From assembly GCF_000695095.2 (NCBI RefSeq), contig NZ_CP011454.1, positions 3,100,001 to 3,164,000 of the forward strand: a stretch of 64,000 nt of DNA, in the 5' to 3' direction. This DNA comes from Gemmatimonas phototrophica. Its GTDB lineage: Bacteria > Gemmatimonadota > Gemmatimonadetes > Gemmatimonadales > Gemmatimonadaceae. Numbering within the stretch: the stretch's first letter is position 1; every line of letters begins with the position of its first letter. The notes below the pieces were generated by a model that was given only the letters and a program-made list of their open reading frames with translations, ran no database searches and was not told where the DNA came from. This document shows, piece after piece, positions 54,417 through 63,576 of the stretch. A program made the position numbers and the translations under genes.

Positions 54417-54455
54417 CCTCTCGATGCTCTTTCTCTCACGTCGCCGCGGCTCCTG

Positions 54456-55247
54456 ATGCCTATTGATATTGCCGCAAGGGCAGCCCAGCGGCGCGTGCGC
54501 GGTACGCTGCGGGCGTTTGGCAAACGGGCGTACTTTGCCCGCGATATCGTCCGCGGGATCCGTGACCCGGGCACGTGGGTCCCGGAGTTCATCCGCCAAA
54601 TGCGCAACATTGGCGTGGACTCGGTCCCGTTGGCGGTCATTGTGGCCGCCTTCCTTGGCGGTGTGTCGGCCTTTCAGACGCGCTATCAGCTGTTCCCGGG
54701 CGTGCAGATGTCGGTGGTAGGGCTCATTGTGCGCCAGTCCATTGTGCTGGAGCTGGGACCGCTGCTCACGGCGCTGGTGCTGACAGGGCGCGTCGGGGCA
54801 CGCATGACGGCTGAGATAGGCACCATGCGTGTGACGGAACAGATCGATGCGCTCGAAACGCTCAGCTTCGACCCGGTGGCCTACCTGGCGCTTCCCCGGG
54901 TGCTGGCCGCGCTGGTGATGCTCCCCGTCCTCACGGTACTGGCCAACGCTACCGCCATTTTCAGCGCGTGGCTCACGCTCATTCTGGCCACCGACGTGCG
55001 GACCGATGACTTTCTGGCCGGCCTCCGGTTGGCGTTCACGTCGTTCCAGGTGGTGTACTCGCTCATCAAGGCGTTCTTCTTTGGTGCCGCGATTTCGTTT
55101 GTCTGCTCTTACGAAGGCTACGTGACGGAATCGGGGGCCGAGGGCGTTGGACGCTCCACGGCACTCGCGGTCGTCATTGCCTCTGTCTGTATCCTCGTGC
55201 TCGACGCGATCGTCGCGGCCGTGCTGGCTCCGTTCATCCAGGCATAA
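54456..55247 (+). CDS. mlaE: MlaE-family lipid ABC permease
   Basis: A 263-residue permease of the MlaE/YrbE family, with about five helices and the core ELGPLLTALVLTGRVGARMTAEIGTMR plus EQIDALETLSFDPVAYLALPRVLA. It belongs to phospholipid transport between membranes (the Mla pathway) or a related MCE importer. It starts 39 bp after lptG and is followed 35 bp later by an MlaD-like gene, but no MlaF ATPase gene lies beside it. Confidence 0.93.
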   Translation: MPIDIAARAAQRRVRGTLRAFGKRAYFARDIVRGIRDPGTWVPEFIRQMRNIGVDSVPLAVIVAAFLGGVSAFQTRYQLFPGVQMSVVGLIVRQSIVLELGPLLTALVLTGRVGARMTAEIGTMRVTEQIDALETLSFDPVAYLALPRVLAALVMLPVLTVLANATAIFSAWLTLILATDVRTDDFLAGLRLAFTSFQVVYSLIKAFFFGAAISFVCSYEGYVTESGAEGVGRSTALAVVIASVCILVLDAIVAAVLAPFIQA

Positions 55248-55282
55248 GGCCATCTGGCCGCCGCCTGTACCATTCTCGACAT

Positions 55283-56170
55283 ATGTCAACGAAACGACGC
55301 GACGAACTGCTGGTCGGCTTGCTCCTGCTGGTGGGCATTGCGATTGCCCTGGGGGGGACCATCTGGATTGCCCGCGGGGGCTTGTCCAAAGGCTATCCAA
55401 TGTTCTCACGTTTCCCGTGGGGGGCAGGGCTCAAACAGGGACAGCCGGTACTATTGGCTGGCGTCCAGGTGGGGTTCGTGCAGGGCGTAGAACTCATTCC
55501 CGACGGCACCATCGTGGTGACGTATCAGGTACAGGATGAGTTTCGCATCCCCGAAGGCACCACGGCGTCGGTAGAGGCCAACGGCATCTTTGGTGACATG
55601 CTGATTGCTCTCACGCCGGTCAAAGGCGTCGCCGGCAAGATGTCGGAGGGCGACACGATTCCGACCGGGATCGGCTCACCGAGCGTGGCCGCGCTGCTGG
55701 AAAAAGGCGATTCGATTGCGCTGAACGTACGGGCACTCAGCGATGAGGCACGCACGGAATTTGTGGAAGGCGGCGGCGTGAAGGACGTGCGTCAAACCAT
55801 TGCCGACCTGACGAAGCTGGTGGCGCAGCTGAGCAGCGTCACCGCCGAACAGTCGCGTCAGCTGACGCTGACGCAGGCGCAATTGCGGAAGACACTGAGC
55901 TCGGTCGATTCGGCCAAGGTGGATTCGACGCTCGTGAACCTGCGGGCCACGAGCGCCAGCTTCGAAAAACTTTCGAAGGATCTGGCCGAGACCAACAAGA
56001 ACGTGCAGGGGCTGGTGACGAAGGTGAACAGCGGCCCGGGTACGGTGGGAAAGCTGATGAACGACCCGGCGGTATACGCGCGCGTGGATACGCTGCTGGC
56101 GCGGATGGACTCGTTGATGATTGATATCAAGGCGAATCCGAGGAAATACATCAACCTCAAGATTTTCTGA
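55283..56170 (+). CDS. MlaD-like MCE-domain protein
   Basis: A 295-residue protein with an N-terminal anchor (about 8-30, LLVGLLLLVGIAIALGGTIWIA), one MCE domain (about 38-120, with GAGLKQGQPVLLAGVQVGFVQGV) and a long C-terminal helical region (about 165-260) that probably forms a coiled coil. MCE proteins form hexameric rings or tubes that carry lipids. It is longer than E. coli MlaD by the helical part, resembling the longer PqiB/YebT-like or Mla homologues. It ends at a strong hairpin and converges with the Oar-like receptor gene. Confidence 0.9.
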   Translation: MSTKRRDELLVGLLLLVGIAIALGGTIWIARGGLSKGYPMFSRFPWGAGLKQGQPVLLAGVQVGFVQGVELIPDGTIVVTYQVQDEFRIPEGTTASVEANGIFGDMLIALTPVKGVAGKMSEGDTIPTGIGSPSVAALLEKGDSIALNVRALSDEARTEFVEGGGVKDVRQTIADLTKLVAQLSSVTAEQSRQLTLTQAQLRKTLSSVDSAKVDSTLVNLRATSASFEKLSKDLAETNKNVQGLVTKVNSGPGTVGKLMNDPAVYARVDTLLARMDSLMIDIKANPRKYINLKIF

Positions 56171-56299
56171 GATTCCGGCGGTACCGGTCGCGATCTGAGA
56201 TCTGCGTCTGGCGAATCGCGATTCTGACGTGAGAGCGTTGGGACGATCGCAACTCCAGGTCTCACTTCGGTAGCCCCGAATGTCAGGGCACAGTCCATC

Positions 56300-56337
56300 A
56301 AAAAAGGGGGCGCGTCTTTCGACGCGCCCCCTTCGTT
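56300..56337. terminator. Strong bidirectional terminator between mlaD and the Oar-like gene
   Basis: GGGGGCGCGTC (56306-56316) and GACGCGCCCCC (56321-56331) form a perfect 11-bp stem with loop TTTC, flanked by six A on one side and TTCGTTTT on the other, so both orientations have a U-rich tail. It sits between the convergent ends at 56170 and 56354. Confidence 0.92.
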
Positions 56338-56353
56338 TTGCCCATCCCTTGGA

Positions 56354-59300
56354 TCAGAACGCGAAGCGCAGGCTGGCCTGGATCTGATAGAACTGCTGGA
56401 AGTTGATGGGTGAGAAGTTCGTGTTGAAGTTGTTGGCAAATGTCACATTCGGCACTTGGGTAGCCGCATCGGCGCTCGTCATGGACTGTACTTCGAGCAA
56501 TGTGGCATTGCCGAAGCCCGACGCCGAGCGCACCTTGCCCCAGCTGCGGTTGAGCAGGTTGGCAAAGTTGAAGATGTCGAGACGCATGGTGACGCGCTCG
56601 CCAGCCGCCGACGGCAGCTGCTGTTCCAGCGTGACATCAAACCGGTCGAACATCGGGTTGCGGCACGACGTGGGCTCCATGATCTGCCCACGCTGCTTGG
56701 AGAGACAGCTGTTGGCGTTGATGAACGCGTCAAACTGCTGCTCCTGGGTAGCCGCCGTTACAAGCGAACTGCCCGAGCCACGGTTGACGAAGCGCTGCTT
56801 GGTATCGCCAAGGCCGGTGGGGATGTAGATCGGGTCGTTGGCATTGGAGCCGTCGCCGTTCATGTCACCACGGCCGGCGGCGCCACCATACGTGAAGGCG
56901 TACGGGGTGCCCGACTGCCGACTGAAGTAGAAGGAGATGCTCGTCTGGTTGCTCTTCCACGGCGCCGTATAGGTGCCATTGATCAGCAGGCGGTGCGGCT
57001 GGTCGAACAACGAGGTGTTGAGGGGCTTGTCGTTCTGCTCACCCGAGTAGACGCGGCCAAACTGCCAGTTGGACAGCGCCACCGAAGACGTGAGGTCGGA
57101 CACCGCGTACGACTTGCTGTACGTGTACGCCACACCGCCTTCAAATCCGCCATCGAAGCGCTTCCGCAGCTGGCCGGTCATGCTGTAGCTGTAATCCTTG
57201 CTCTGATTCTGGAGGAGCAGGACGTTGTCGAACGCCGGCTGCGGGCGGGTGATGGCCGGCTGACCACTCGCCTGAATGGGCGAGAAGACCGTACGTCCCT
57301 GCGCATCAATGCGGCTGGAGTTGGAGATGTTCTCGTTGGTGTAGAAGAAGTTGTTGATGCTCTTCGAGTACAATCCTTCGAGCGTGGCAACCACATTCCC
57401 GGGCAGCTTGCGGTCGTAGCCCAACGTGGCGCGCAGCAGCTGCGGGAACTTGAGGCTCGGATCGGCCACGTTCACGTTGCCAAACGCCGTTGCGTTGTCG
57501 AGGCTGCGCCCGGCGGATCCGTTGGGCCGCTGACCGCAGGCACGCGGTGCGACCGGTTCCGGATTGAAGTCGGGGGCGACCCCATTGTTGGTGGTGACGC
57601 CGCCACCGCAGCTGATCTGCGCCAGACCGACACCGGTGTTCTGGAACTGGTTGGACATCCACACGTACGCCGGGATGCCTTGGAACAAACCTGCGCCGCC
57701 GCGGAGCTGATTTTGCTGGTCACCCGTGGCGTCCCAATTGAAGCCGACGCGGGGCGACCACTGCAGGTTGCCCGACGGCAGGTCGCTGGTGTTGTACCCA
57801 AAGGCGTCTTCCACGCGCGGGGCGAAGGACGGGTTGTCGAAGAATACTGGCGCGTCGACGCGCAAACCGTACGTGACGGTCAGGCGCGGGGTCACGGTCC
57901 ACTGATCCTGGATATACGCACCCAGCTGAGCCGCCGTGAACTGCGCCGCGACATCGCCGCCCAGGCTGCCGGAGCCCAGGAAGCTGTTGGCCCGACCGCC
58001 GGCCGCAAACACCGACAACGAGTCGAAGGTGTAGTTGCCGTACGAATTCTGGAGGAACGCGTTATAGACCTTGTAGATCTCATTGCGCGTACCGATGGAA
58101 ACCAGGTGGTTCCCCAACGGCATGGTGAAGTTGTTCTGGATTTCGTACAGGTCTTCACGCAGCTCGTTGCCCTGCGAGTTGTTCTCTGTACCGGCGCGGA
58201 ACGAGATCCCTGACCCACGGCCGCCGATGTTCTGCACCGTGATCATGGGCGAGGTCACTTCCGGGTCGCGCTTGAAACGGGTGTTGGTGAGCCCGAGCGT
58301 GAACTCGTTGGAGAACCCGTTGGAGAAGTTCGAGAATACCTGCGCCACGACCTGATTGGACTTTTCGGTACGCTCGAATGCATTGGAGGTGAAGCTGAAC
58401 GTGCCGAGCGACCGCGAGAAGTCGAACGCCGTCTGGTCGTTATAGATGTTGCGGAGCACCAGGCGGTGCTTGTCATTGAACTGGTAGTCCAACCGGACGA
58501 ACGTATTGAGCAGCGGGTTTTCGTTCTGCTGGATGCCCGGGCTGCCGGCGGCAATGTTGTAGCTGGCCAGTTTGGTGGTGAACGAATCGATCTGCGCCTG
58601 CGTGATCCGCGCCGTAGGGGTAGGTGAGTTGATCAGTCCCGTGGGCGACGAGGCATCGAAGAACGGTCCGCTGGCCGGCGAATTCTGCTGCGACGTTTCT
58701 ACGCTGGCGAAGAAGCGCAGCTTGTTGGTGATGATCGGGCCGCCAAGCGTGAAGCCCAGCTGACGACGCAGGAACGGCGCGTTGCGCAGGAATGCGGTGT
58801 CGCGCCCCATCTGCTGGTCGCGGTAGTACACAAACGCCGAGCCGCGGAACTCGTTGGTCCCCGACTGCGTCACCGCGTTGACCAGGGCACCGGTGAAGTT
58901 GCCTTGGCGCACGTCGAACGGCGAAAGCAGAACCTGGAACTCCTTGATGGCATCGAGCGGCAGCGCGCGGCCACCGACCTGAGCGCCTACCGTCGGCGAA
59001 TCACCGAGACCGAAACGATTGGCGAGCGAGACACCGTCCACCTGAATGTTGTTGAACCGGTTGTTCTGGCCGGCGGCGGACAGGCGTCCCGTGGTGGACA
59101 CGTTTACCTGTGGCGTGTTGCGGACGAGGTCGGTGAGGTCGCGGTTGAGCGTGGGAAGGCGACGAACCAGCGTGTCCGAGATGACGGTCTGCGCGCCCTG
59201 GCGGGTGGCGGCGAAGTCGGCGTTGGCCGCCGCCGCGCGGGTCGTGATGCCCGCCAGCTGGGCGACCTGATCTTCCAGGTCGATGTCGAGGCGCGTGGTC

Positions 59301-59614
59301 TGCGTGAGGCTGACCGTGACCGTGGGGGCCGTGTACTGCTTGTAGCCGATACGCCGCACGTTCACGGTGTACTGGCCCACTTCGAGGTTGGGCACGAAGT
59401 AACGGCCGTTGTCGCGGGTGATGGCCCCAGTCCGGGCGCCATTGGCCTTGTTGATGACCTCAACCTGGGCGTTGGCAACGGGCGCCTTCTTGGAATCGGA
59501 CACCGTGCCGGCGATAGCGCCGGTGGTGGTCCCCTGCGCCAGCACACGCTGGGCGGGGAGGAGAGCAAGACCGAGCACCGCTGTGGCGGTACCGAGCCAA
59601 CGTGAGATTCGCAT
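56354..59614 (-). CDS. Oar-like TonB-dependent outer-membrane protein
   Basis: A 1086-residue exported protein. The signal peptide (RWLGTATAVLGLALLPAQRVLAQ) is followed by a CarboxypepD_reg/Ig-like domain (about 28-115), a plug-like region (RRLPTLNRDLTDLVRNTPQ) and a large C-terminal beta-barrel that ends in Phe (SLRFAF). It resembles Oar of Myxococcus and SusC-distant TonB receptors. The substrate is unknown. ATG 59614 begins the signal peptide; 59650 is less likely. It is divergent from a paralogue of similar length. The absence of a neighbouring SusD gene argues against a polysaccharide locus. Confidence 0.88.
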   Translation of the reverse strand: MRISRWLGTATAVLGLALLPAQRVLAQGTTTGAIAGTVSDSKKAPVANAQVEVINKANGARTGAITRDNGRYFVPNLEVGQYTVNVRRIGYKQYTAPTVTVSLTQTTRLDIDLEDQVAQLAGITTRAAAANADFAATRQGAQTVISDTLVRRLPTLNRDLTDLVRNTPQVNVSTTGRLSAAGQNNRFNNIQVDGVSLANRFGLGDSPTVGAQVGGRALPLDAIKEFQVLLSPFDVRQGNFTGALVNAVTQSGTNEFRGSAFVYYRDQQMGRDTAFLRNAPFLRRQLGFTLGGPIITNKLRFFASVETSQQNSPASGPFFDASSPTGLINSPTPTARITQAQIDSFTTKLASYNIAAGSPGIQQNENPLLNTFVRLDYQFNDKHRLVLRNIYNDQTAFDFSRSLGTFSFTSNAFERTEKSNQVVAQVFSNFSNGFSNEFTLGLTNTRFKRDPEVTSPMITVQNIGGRGSGISFRAGTENNSQGNELREDLYEIQNNFTMPLGNHLVSIGTRNEIYKVYNAFLQNSYGNYTFDSLSVFAAGGRANSFLGSGSLGGDVAAQFTAAQLGAYIQDQWTVTPRLTVTYGLRVDAPVFFDNPSFAPRVEDAFGYNTSDLPSGNLQWSPRVGFNWDATGDQQNQLRGGAGLFQGIPAYVWMSNQFQNTGVGLAQISCGGGVTTNNGVAPDFNPEPVAPRACGQRPNGSAGRSLDNATAFGNVNVADPSLKFPQLLRATLGYDRKLPGNVVATLEGLYSKSINNFFYTNENISNSSRIDAQGRTVFSPIQASGQPAITRPQPAFDNVLLLQNQSKDYSYSMTGQLRKRFDGGFEGGVAYTYSKSYAVSDLTSSVALSNWQFGRVYSGEQNDKPLNTSLFDQPHRLLINGTYTAPWKSNQTSISFYFSRQSGTPYAFTYGGAAGRGDMNGDGSNANDPIYIPTGLGDTKQRFVNRGSGSSLVTAATQEQQFDAFINANSCLSKQRGQIMEPTSCRNPMFDRFDVTLEQQLPSAAGERVTMRLDIFNFANLLNRSWGKVRSASGFGNATLLEVQSMTSADAATQVPNVTFANNFNTNFSPINFQQFYQIQASLRFAF

Positions 59615-59937
59615 GGATTCTTGGGAGGAGGAATGGCGATTGACGCACATCCGACGTTCCGAAAACAGGAAAACAAGCTACCTGAAGACGGTCACAGCCC
59701 ATAAAAGTTAGGGCCAGCCGAGGGTCGTGACAAGCAAGCTAGGGCTAGGAACGACTCGTGCCCGCGAGAAGGTGCAACAGGTCGGTAACGGTCGGCCGAC
59801 GCCCCCCCGGCGCCGGCGGCACCCCGATTCAAGTCCGTTACATTAGGCCCGTGGTTCGGCACCCTCCGTTACGCACAGGGGGCGTTCATCCCTGTGTTGC
59901 CGATGCCATCCCTCTCCAAAACTTCAGGAGTTTCATG
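59615..59937. other. Divergent promoter region of the two Oar-like genes
   Basis: This 323-bp stretch drives two genes in opposite directions. I see the ribosome site CAGGAG at 59925-59930 for the plus-strand gene, but no repeat or clear operator and no promoter that I would call with confidence. Confidence 0.5.
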
Positions 59938-62900
59938 ATGCATTTCGTCCGGCGTGCTGTTCGCAGCTGGATGGCGCTTGCTGTGGCCGTCGTGGCCATG
60001 GCCAGCGCCCGTTCGGTGGAGGCACAGGTCACCACGTCCGCGATTCGCGGATCGGTGACCGACTCCACCGGCAAGCCCCTCGAAAACGTTCGTATTGATG
60101 CCGTGCATACGCCCTCAGGCACGCGTTACAGCACCGGGACTCGCGCCGACGGTGGCTTTGCCATCATTGGTATGCGTATCGGCGGTCCGTACCAGATCAC
60201 GGCCGGCGCTTTGGGGTATCGCAAGGAAACGCGCGAGATTGGCGCCCTGACCCTGGGTATTACGACCGACGTGCGCTTCAAGCTCGCCACGGCGGCCGTG
60301 CAGCTGCAGGGACTCACCACGCAGGCCGACGCCAATGCGCTGAGCACGACGCGCACCGGTGCCGCCACGTCGGTGAGCCGCCAGACCATTGAAGCGCTGC
60401 CCACGATTTCGCGTCGTATTGGCGACTTCACGCGCCTCACGCCGCAGGCGAGCGGCTCGAGCTTTGCCGGTCAGGACAACCGCCTGAACAACATCACGGT
60501 GGACGGCTCGTACTTCAACAACTCATTCGGTTTGGGCGGTCAGCCCGGTGACCGCACGGGTGTGGCCCCCATCTCGCTCGACGCCATCGACCAGATTCAG
60601 GTGAACATTGCCCCGTACGACGTGCGGCAGGGCAACTTCACCGGTGCCGGTGTGAACACCGTGACCCGCTCGGGCACGAACCAGTTCACCGGCTCGGTCT
60701 ACTACTTCATGCGGAACGAAGACCTCGTCGGCCGCCAGGCCGGTGCGAATACGTTCAATCCCGGAACGTTCAACTACTCCCAGATTGGCGCCCGCCTCGC
60801 CGGTCCGCTCATCAAGGACAAGCTGTTCTTCTTCACGAGCTACGAAGAGGACAAGCAGACGCAGCCGGGCATCTTGCGTCTGGCCAATACCGGCGGCCAG
60901 CCGGTGACCGGCAACACGACGCGCGTGCTGGAGTCCGACCTGGTGGGCCTGTCCACGTTCCTGCGCGACAAGTTCGATTACGAAACCGGCCCCTTTGCCG
61001 GCTACGACAACGAAACGCCGGGGCAGCGCTTTCTCACGCGCCTCGACTACAACCTGAACGACAAGAACAAGTTCAGCGTCCGCTTCAACATGCTGAACTC
61101 GAACACCGACGTAAATCTGTCCACGTCGAGCTCGCTGGGTTTCGGCCGCGCGAACAACAACACGTTCCTCTCCTTCCAGAATTCGAACTACCAGATCAAG
61201 GAGAACATCCGCAGCATCGTGGGTGAATGGAACTCCCTGTTCGGCGATCGGATGGCCAACAACTTCATCATCGGCTACACGTCGCAGGACGAAAGCCGCT
61301 CGACGCGCGGTGGCAAGGTGTTCCCGTTCGTGGACATCCTGCAGGAAGGTACGGCCTACACGTCATTCGGCTTTGAACCGTTCACGCCGAGCAACGAGCT
61401 GCGCTACAAGAGCTTCCAGATTCAGAACAACCTGACCATCTCGCGTGACCGGCACGATTTCACGCTCGGTGGCTCGTTCGAGCGGTACGAGTCGGAGAAC
61501 GTCTTCTTCCCGGGGTCGCAGAGCTCGTACGTGTACAGCTCGCTGGCCGACTTCTATACGGACGCCAACGATTACCTGGCCAACCCCAACCGTACGACGT
61601 CGCCGGTCACGGCGCGCCGCTTCCAGGTGCGGTGGTCCAACATCCCGGGGCAAGAGAAGCCCATCCAGCCGCTCGAAGTGATGTACGGCGGGGTGTACGC
61701 GCAGGATGACTTCCGCGCGATGGACAACCTGCGCTTCACGGTGGGCCTGCGTGTGGACGTGCCGGTGTTTGGCAAGACGGGCTTCACGAATCCACAGGCG
61801 AACGGCTTCACGTTCCGCGATGAGAACCGTCGCGACCTGAGCATCCAGACCCAGAAGCTCCCTGACGCCAACCTGCTCTGGTCGCCGCGCTTCGGCTTCA
61901 ACTGGGATGTGAACAGCGACCAGAAGACGCAGATCCGTGGTGGTACGGGCATTTTCACTGGCCGTCCGGCCTACGTGTGGATCTCCAATCAGGTCGGCAA
62001 CAACGGCGTGCTCACGGGTTTCGAGTCGGTGGATAACACCCGCAACCGGCCGTTCAACCCCGATCCGGATGCGTACAAGCCCACGAACGTTACCGGCGCG
62101 CCGGCGGCGCAGTACGAGCTCGCGCTGACGGACCCGGACTTCAAGTTCCCGCAGATCTGGCGTTCCAACCTCGCGGTGGACCGTCGCATCTTCTGGGGCA
62201 TGAACGCGACGGCCGAGTTCCTGTACAGCAAGGATGTAAATGGCATCTACTACATCGACGCCAACCTGGCCGGCCCGACCAGCACGTTCCAGGGTGCCGA
62301 CCGTCGTCCTCGCTACAGCGATACCTGTCCGGCGGGCGGCTTGCAGGTCCGCATCAACTGCAACGTGCAGAATGCCATCATCCTCAAGAATCAGGACGTG
62401 GGTTCGGCATGGAACGCCGCGTTCTCGCTGGAGCGTGGGTTCCGTAACGGCTTCTTCGCCAAGGGCGCGTACAGCTATGGTATGTCGCGCAACACGGTTG
62501 ATGCCGGTTCCATTGCCGGCGGCAGCTTCACGGGCAACCCGATCACGTTCGACGCGAACAACCCGGGCGTCGGTATCTCGGGCACCGCGGCCGGGCATCG
62601 CTTCTTCCTGGCCAGCACGTACGAGAAGCAGTACTTCGGTTTCGGCAAGACGGGCATCTCGTTGTACTTCGAAGGCCGCAATGCCGGCAACACGAGCTAC
62701 ACGATCTCGGGCGACCTGAATGGCGACGGTATTGCCAACAACGAGTTGATCTACGTACCGAAGGACCGCTCGGAAATGAACTTCGAGCAGTTCACGGCGA
62801 CTGGCAGCGGCGCCAAGACCTTCACGGTGCAGGAGCAGCAGGACGCGTTTGAAGCCTTCATCAATCAGGACAAACACCTCAGCTCGCGCCGCGGCCAGTA

Positions 62901-63237
62901 CGCCCAGCGTGGTGCGGTGTTCCTGCCGATGATCTACAACGCGGACCTGAGCATCACGCAGGACATCTTCGCCCGCCTTGGCGGCCAGAAGAACGCCCTG
63001 CAGCTGCGCCTCGACATCCTGAACTTCGGCAACTTCCTGAACGACAATTGGGGTCAGGGGCTGCGTGCCGTAAACAACCGTCCGCTGGTGGCTCGCGGTG
63101 CGGACGCACAGGGACGCGCGCTGTTCCGCTTCACCAACACGTCGCCCACGCAGCTGCTGTCCAAGAGCTTTGAGCGCACCGCCGGCACAAGTGATGTGTG
63201 GCGTATGCAGTTGGGGTTGCGGTACACCTTCAACTAA
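59938..63237 (+). CDS. Oar-like TonB-dependent outer-membrane protein (paralogue)
   Basis: A 1099-residue protein of the same type as the neighbour on the other strand: signal peptide (RRAVRSWMALAVAVVAMASARSVEAQ), CarboxypepD_reg domain (about 28-115, GSVTDSTGKPLENVRIDAV), plug-like section with ALPTISRRIGDFTRLTPQ and NLLTVDG-like NNITVDGSYF, and a barrel to the terminal LRYTFN. It is rich in Asn, Thr and aromatic residues. CAGGAG is 7 bp before ATG 59938; ATG 59935 is an alternative. Function and ligand are not readable. It is followed by two hairpins before the permease gene. Confidence 0.9.
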   Translation: MHFVRRAVRSWMALAVAVVAMASARSVEAQVTTSAIRGSVTDSTGKPLENVRIDAVHTPSGTRYSTGTRADGGFAIIGMRIGGPYQITAGALGYRKETREIGALTLGITTDVRFKLATAAVQLQGLTTQADANALSTTRTGAATSVSRQTIEALPTISRRIGDFTRLTPQASGSSFAGQDNRLNNITVDGSYFNNSFGLGGQPGDRTGVAPISLDAIDQIQVNIAPYDVRQGNFTGAGVNTVTRSGTNQFTGSVYYFMRNEDLVGRQAGANTFNPGTFNYSQIGARLAGPLIKDKLFFFTSYEEDKQTQPGILRLANTGGQPVTGNTTRVLESDLVGLSTFLRDKFDYETGPFAGYDNETPGQRFLTRLDYNLNDKNKFSVRFNMLNSNTDVNLSTSSSLGFGRANNNTFLSFQNSNYQIKENIRSIVGEWNSLFGDRMANNFIIGYTSQDESRSTRGGKVFPFVDILQEGTAYTSFGFEPFTPSNELRYKSFQIQNNLTISRDRHDFTLGGSFERYESENVFFPGSQSSYVYSSLADFYTDANDYLANPNRTTSPVTARRFQVRWSNIPGQEKPIQPLEVMYGGVYAQDDFRAMDNLRFTVGLRVDVPVFGKTGFTNPQANGFTFRDENRRDLSIQTQKLPDANLLWSPRFGFNWDVNSDQKTQIRGGTGIFTGRPAYVWISNQVGNNGVLTGFESVDNTRNRPFNPDPDAYKPTNVTGAPAAQYELALTDPDFKFPQIWRSNLAVDRRIFWGMNATAEFLYSKDVNGIYYIDANLAGPTSTFQGADRRPRYSDTCPAGGLQVRINCNVQNAIILKNQDVGSAWNAAFSLERGFRNGFFAKGAYSYGMSRNTVDAGSIAGGSFTGNPITFDANNPGVGISGTAAGHRFFLASTYEKQYFGFGKTGISLYFEGRNAGNTSYTISGDLNGDGIANNELIYVPKDRSEMNFEQFTATGSGAKTFTVQEQQDAFEAFINQDKHLSSRRGQYAQRGAVFLPMIYNADLSITQDIFARLGGQKNALQLRLDILNFGNFLNDNWGQGLRAVNNRPLVARGADAQGRALFRFTNTSPTQLLSKSFERTAGTSDVWRMQLGLRYTFN

Positions 63238-63352
63238 GGGTTTAACGGCAACGGCGGTTCGGGTTGGAACGGCCACGGCGGTTCAGGACTGCCACGGCAG
63301 TTCTGGACCGCCACTCCAGTCAAGGAACACGACAGTTTGGGTGGAAATGGAA

Positions 63353-63379
63353 GCGCCCGCCGGCATTGCCGGCGGGCGC
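63353..63379. terminator. Terminator hairpin after the second Oar-like gene
   Basis: GCGCCCGCCGGC (63353-63364) pairs with GCCGGCGGGCGC (63368-63379) around ATT. A-rich sequence precedes it and TTCC follows. It is 116 bp past the receptor stop. Confidence 0.8.
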
Positions 63380-63435
63380 ATTCCTTTGGTGGTTTCCTTA
63401 CGGCCACTGCGGTAGCAATTACTCCAACCACCCCA

Positions 63436-63469
63436 AAAGTGCCGCCACGGCGAAGCCGGGCGGCACTTT
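63436..63469. terminator. Second hairpin before the permease gene
   Basis: AAAGTGCCGCC (63436-63446) and GGCGGCACTTT (63459-63469) form an 11-bp stem with U-rich ends in both directions. It lies 108 bp past the permease stop (63577, minus strand), so it may serve that gene as well as the receptor. Confidence 0.85.
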
Positions 63470-63576
63470 CCCTGAAGACCCAAACGGCCGTGTTCCTCAA
63501 CGGCCGTGGTGGTCCAGAACCGCTGGTGTCTTCCAATTCTGCAGTGGAAGGCCTAAACCCGAACCGCCGTGGCCGT

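Larger units (their letters stand above)
63238..63576. repeat. Repeat-rich spacer with two hairpins
   Basis: A 339-bp stretch between the convergent Oar-like and permease genes. It holds ACGGCGGTTC/ACGGCAGTTC repeats at 63251, 63275 and 63294, similar GAACCGCCGTGG at about 63562-63573, and two terminators. There is no gene. Confidence 0.6.

Noticed and set aside
61363-63276. 637-codon minus-strand frame over the second Oar-like gene
   Set aside because: A shadow frame rich in Arg and Val with no motif. The plus-strand receptor is convincing from signal peptide to barrel end.
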